Below are positions 14,361 to 15,713 of a stretch of 15,713 nt of DNA, piece by piece (within the stretch, counting starts at the first letter, position 1; every line of letters starts with the position of its first letter). Position numbers and translations under genes: made by a program. The notes under the pieces were generated by a model that saw only the letters and a list, made by a program, of their open reading frames with translations, made no database searches and was not told the origin of the DNA. The DNA comes from JAKQHY01 sp034429475. GTDB taxonomy: Bacteria > Chloroflexota > Anaerolineae > B4-G1 > SLSP01. Where the stretch lies: the NCBI GenBank assembly GCA_034429475.1, contig DAOUGD010000028.1, forward strand, positions 1-15,713, written 5' to 3'.

Positions 14361-14388
14361 GATTTCTAGTTTCTAATTTCTGATTTCT
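14361..14388. repeat. Heptamer tandem array (ATTTCTA x 4) in front of yebC
   Basis: Four units, ATTTCTA, GTTTCTA, ATTTCTG and ATTTCTA, run at 7-bp spacing between 14362 and 14389. No facing arm is present. The array ends six bases before the AAGGAGG site of yebC (14395-14401), so it lies in the immediate 5' leader. Confidence 0.7.
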
Positions 14389-14405
14389 ATATTCAAGGAG
14401 GCTGT

Positions 14406-15173
14406 ATGTCTGGTCATAGTCACTGGTCAACCATTCGCCGCAAGAAAGAGGCGAACGATTCTAAGAAGGGCGCCGTATTCACCAAAATTGCGCGGGAAAT
14501 CGTTATTGCCGTGCGTGAAGGCGGCGGCACCGATCCTAGCTTTAATGTGCGTTTACGCATGATCCTGGATAAGGCCCGGATGATGGGGATGCCCCGGGAT
14601 AACATTGACCGCGCCATTAAGCGCGGCGCCGGCGACGATAAAGACGGGCTTGTCATCGAACAAATTACTTACGAAGGGTACGGCCCTAACGGTGTAGCGA
14701 TTCTGATTGACGTCACCACCGACAACCGCAATCGCGCGGTGGCAGCGGTGCGCCACGCCATCTCGCGGGGCGGCGGCACGATGGGAAACCCCGGCGCAGT
14801 CGCCTGGCAATTCAATCGCAAAGGCTCCATCTCTGTGCCGGGCGCGGTAGATTTCGACAAGTTGTTTGAGGCCGCCGTCAACGCCGGCGCCGAGGACGTG
14901 TTACAAGGCGACGAGGAAGACGCGCACGAAGTGCGCACCGAGCCGGGCGAATTGCACACCGTCAGCGTTGCCCTGAAAGAGGCTGGCATCCCTGTGACCG
15001 ACGCCGAACTGGTCATGATCCCCCAGAACGAAGTCGCGCTCGAGCCTAAATCGGCCGTCCAGGTCCTCAAGTTGATCTCCAATCTCGAAGAACTGGACGA
15101 CGTGCAGCGCGTCTTCTCCAACCTGGAAATGAGCGAAGAGGCCGTGGCTGCCTTCGCCGAATCTATGGCTTAG
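14406..15173 (+). CDS. yebC: YebC/PmpR-family protein
   Basis: A 255-residue protein of the YebC/TACO1/PmpR family. It is recognised from the N-terminal GHSHWSTIRRKKEANDSKKGAVFTKIAREI, the phrase YEGYGPNGVAILIDVTTDNRNRAVAAVRH and a C-terminal LEELDDVQRVFSN. Members have been described as DNA-binding regulators and, more recently, as translation factors that help ribosomes through difficult stretches such as polyproline. Three domains are expected; length is slightly above the usual 240-250. AAGGAGG (14395-14401) supports the ATG. It is followed immediately by ruvC, the widespread yebC-ruvC arrangement. Confidence 0.95.
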   Translation: MSGHSHWSTIRRKKEANDSKKGAVFTKIAREIVIAVREGGGTDPSFNVRLRMILDKARMMGMPRDNIDRAIKRGAGDDKDGLVIEQITYEGYGPNGVAILIDVTTDNRNRAVAAVRHAISRGGGTMGNPGAVAWQFNRKGSISVPGAVDFDKLFEAAVNAGAEDVLQGDEEDAHEVRTEPGELHTVSVALKEAGIPVTDAELVMIPQNEVALEPKSAVQVLKLISNLEELDDVQRVFSNLEMSEEAVAAFAESMA

Positions 15174-15175
15174 TG

Positions 15176-15667
15176 ATGCGTGTTTTGGGGATTGACCCCG
15201 GAACGGCCATTACCGGCTATGCCGTTGTAGAGGAAGAACGTGGGGGCCTGCGCCTGATCGCCATTGGCGTCGTTAACACACCGGCGCAGACCCCCCTGCC
15301 CCAACGGCTCCAGCAGATTTACACGGGTATCCAGGCAATCATCCAGGCGCATACACCCGCCGCCGCCGCCGTTGAGGAGTTGTTCTTCAGCCGCAACGCC
15401 CGCACTGCGATGGCGGTAGGGCACGCGCGCGGCGTGGCGTTGCTCGCCCTGGTGGACGCCGGCCTGCCCATTGCCGAGTACACGCCGATGCAGATCAAGC
15501 AGGCCGTCACCGGCTACGGCAGCGCCGACAAACACCAGATTCAAGAGATGGTGCGGATGCTGCTCGCCTTACCCGCCGCCCCCCGCCCTGACGACGCTGC
15601 CGACGCCGCCGCCGTCGCCATCTGCTACCTCCACCGCATCAAGCTAGACGAATTACTGAAAACATAG
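15176..15667 (+). CDS. ruvC: Holliday junction resolvase RuvC
   Basis: A 163-residue endonuclease that cuts four-way DNA junctions during recombination together with RuvAB. The acidic catalytic residues are all present: Asp7 (GIDPG), Glu67 (VEELFF), and Asp140 and Asp143 (DDAADAAAVAIC). The motif FFSRNARTAMAVGHARG is typical. The length is close to the usual 160-175. The ATG at 15176 is two bases after the yebC stop; a GTG at 15173 that overlaps the yebC stop is the alternative. No separate ribosome binding site is visible, so coupling to yebC is likely. ruvA would be expected downstream but lies outside the window. Confidence 0.95.
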   Translation: MRVLGIDPGTAITGYAVVEEERGGLRLIAIGVVNTPAQTPLPQRLQQIYTGIQAIIQAHTPAAAAVEELFFSRNARTAMAVGHARGVALLALVDAGLPIAEYTPMQIKQAVTGYGSADKHQIQEMVRMLLALPAAPRPDDAADAAAVAICYLHRIKLDELLKT

Positions 15668-15668
15668 A

Positions 15669-15707
15669 GGGGGAGAGGGGGTGAAAGGGGGAGGGGGAGA
15701 CATGGGG
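15669..15707 (+). repeat. G-rich short-repeat tract after ruvC (G-quadruplex candidate)
   Basis: Five runs of four or five G (15669-15673, 15677-15681, 15687-15691, 15693-15697, 15704-15707) are separated by short purine-rich loops of 1-6 bases. An 8-bp AGAGGGGG unit is repeated twice at the start. The tract begins one base after the ruvC stop and continues toward the window edge, so a facing C-rich arm may lie beyond it. Confidence 0.6.
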
Positions 15708-15713
15708 AAAGAT

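Overview
The window looks like a chromosomal segment of a G+C-rich bacterium, most likely Chloroflexota (Anaerolineae or a related class). I infer this from the M50 protease plus HD-protein pair, a CHAT protease with an effector-associated-like N-terminus, the fmt-yebC-ruvC block, and intergenic arrays of 7- and 9-bp tandem units. No rRNA, tRNA or other taxonomic marker is present, so the assignment is moderate and rests on recognition of protein style.

Layout. Positions 165-5182 (+): an M50 site-2 protease overlapping an HD-domain protein, a prephenate-dehydrogenase-like protein lacking the expected catalytic residues, a GT4-type glycosyltransferase and an overlapping MFS permease. Positions 5335-7460 (+): a CHAT protease with its own candidate promoter, followed by a 4-bp-overlapping ORF that breaks off where the opposite-strand gene begins. 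Positions 13108-7411 (-): two half-size ABC exporters separated by a lower-G+C membrane protein gene, then a solute-binding lipoprotein. A good sigma70-type promoter precedes this unit. Positions 13294-15667 (+): housekeeping genes fmt, yebC and ruvC.

How genes relate. M50/HD, GT/MFS and yebC/ruvC overlap or abut and are probably cotranslated. The two ABC proteins have complementary degenerate ATP sites (DD instead of DE after Walker B in one, LSAGE instead of LSGGQ in the other), as in heterodimeric exporters with one catalytic site. The solute-binding protein has no importer permease in view. The CHAT operon and the solute-binding unit both end at about 7.3-7.4 kb, which suggests a recombination or assembly junction there.

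The most unusual layer is intergenic. At least eight gaps carry short tandem units of 7 or 9 bp. Five of these loci hold opposite-facing arms that form long imperfect hairpins. Several arrays touch or supply the stop codon of the upstream gene. No gap exceeds 300 bp.
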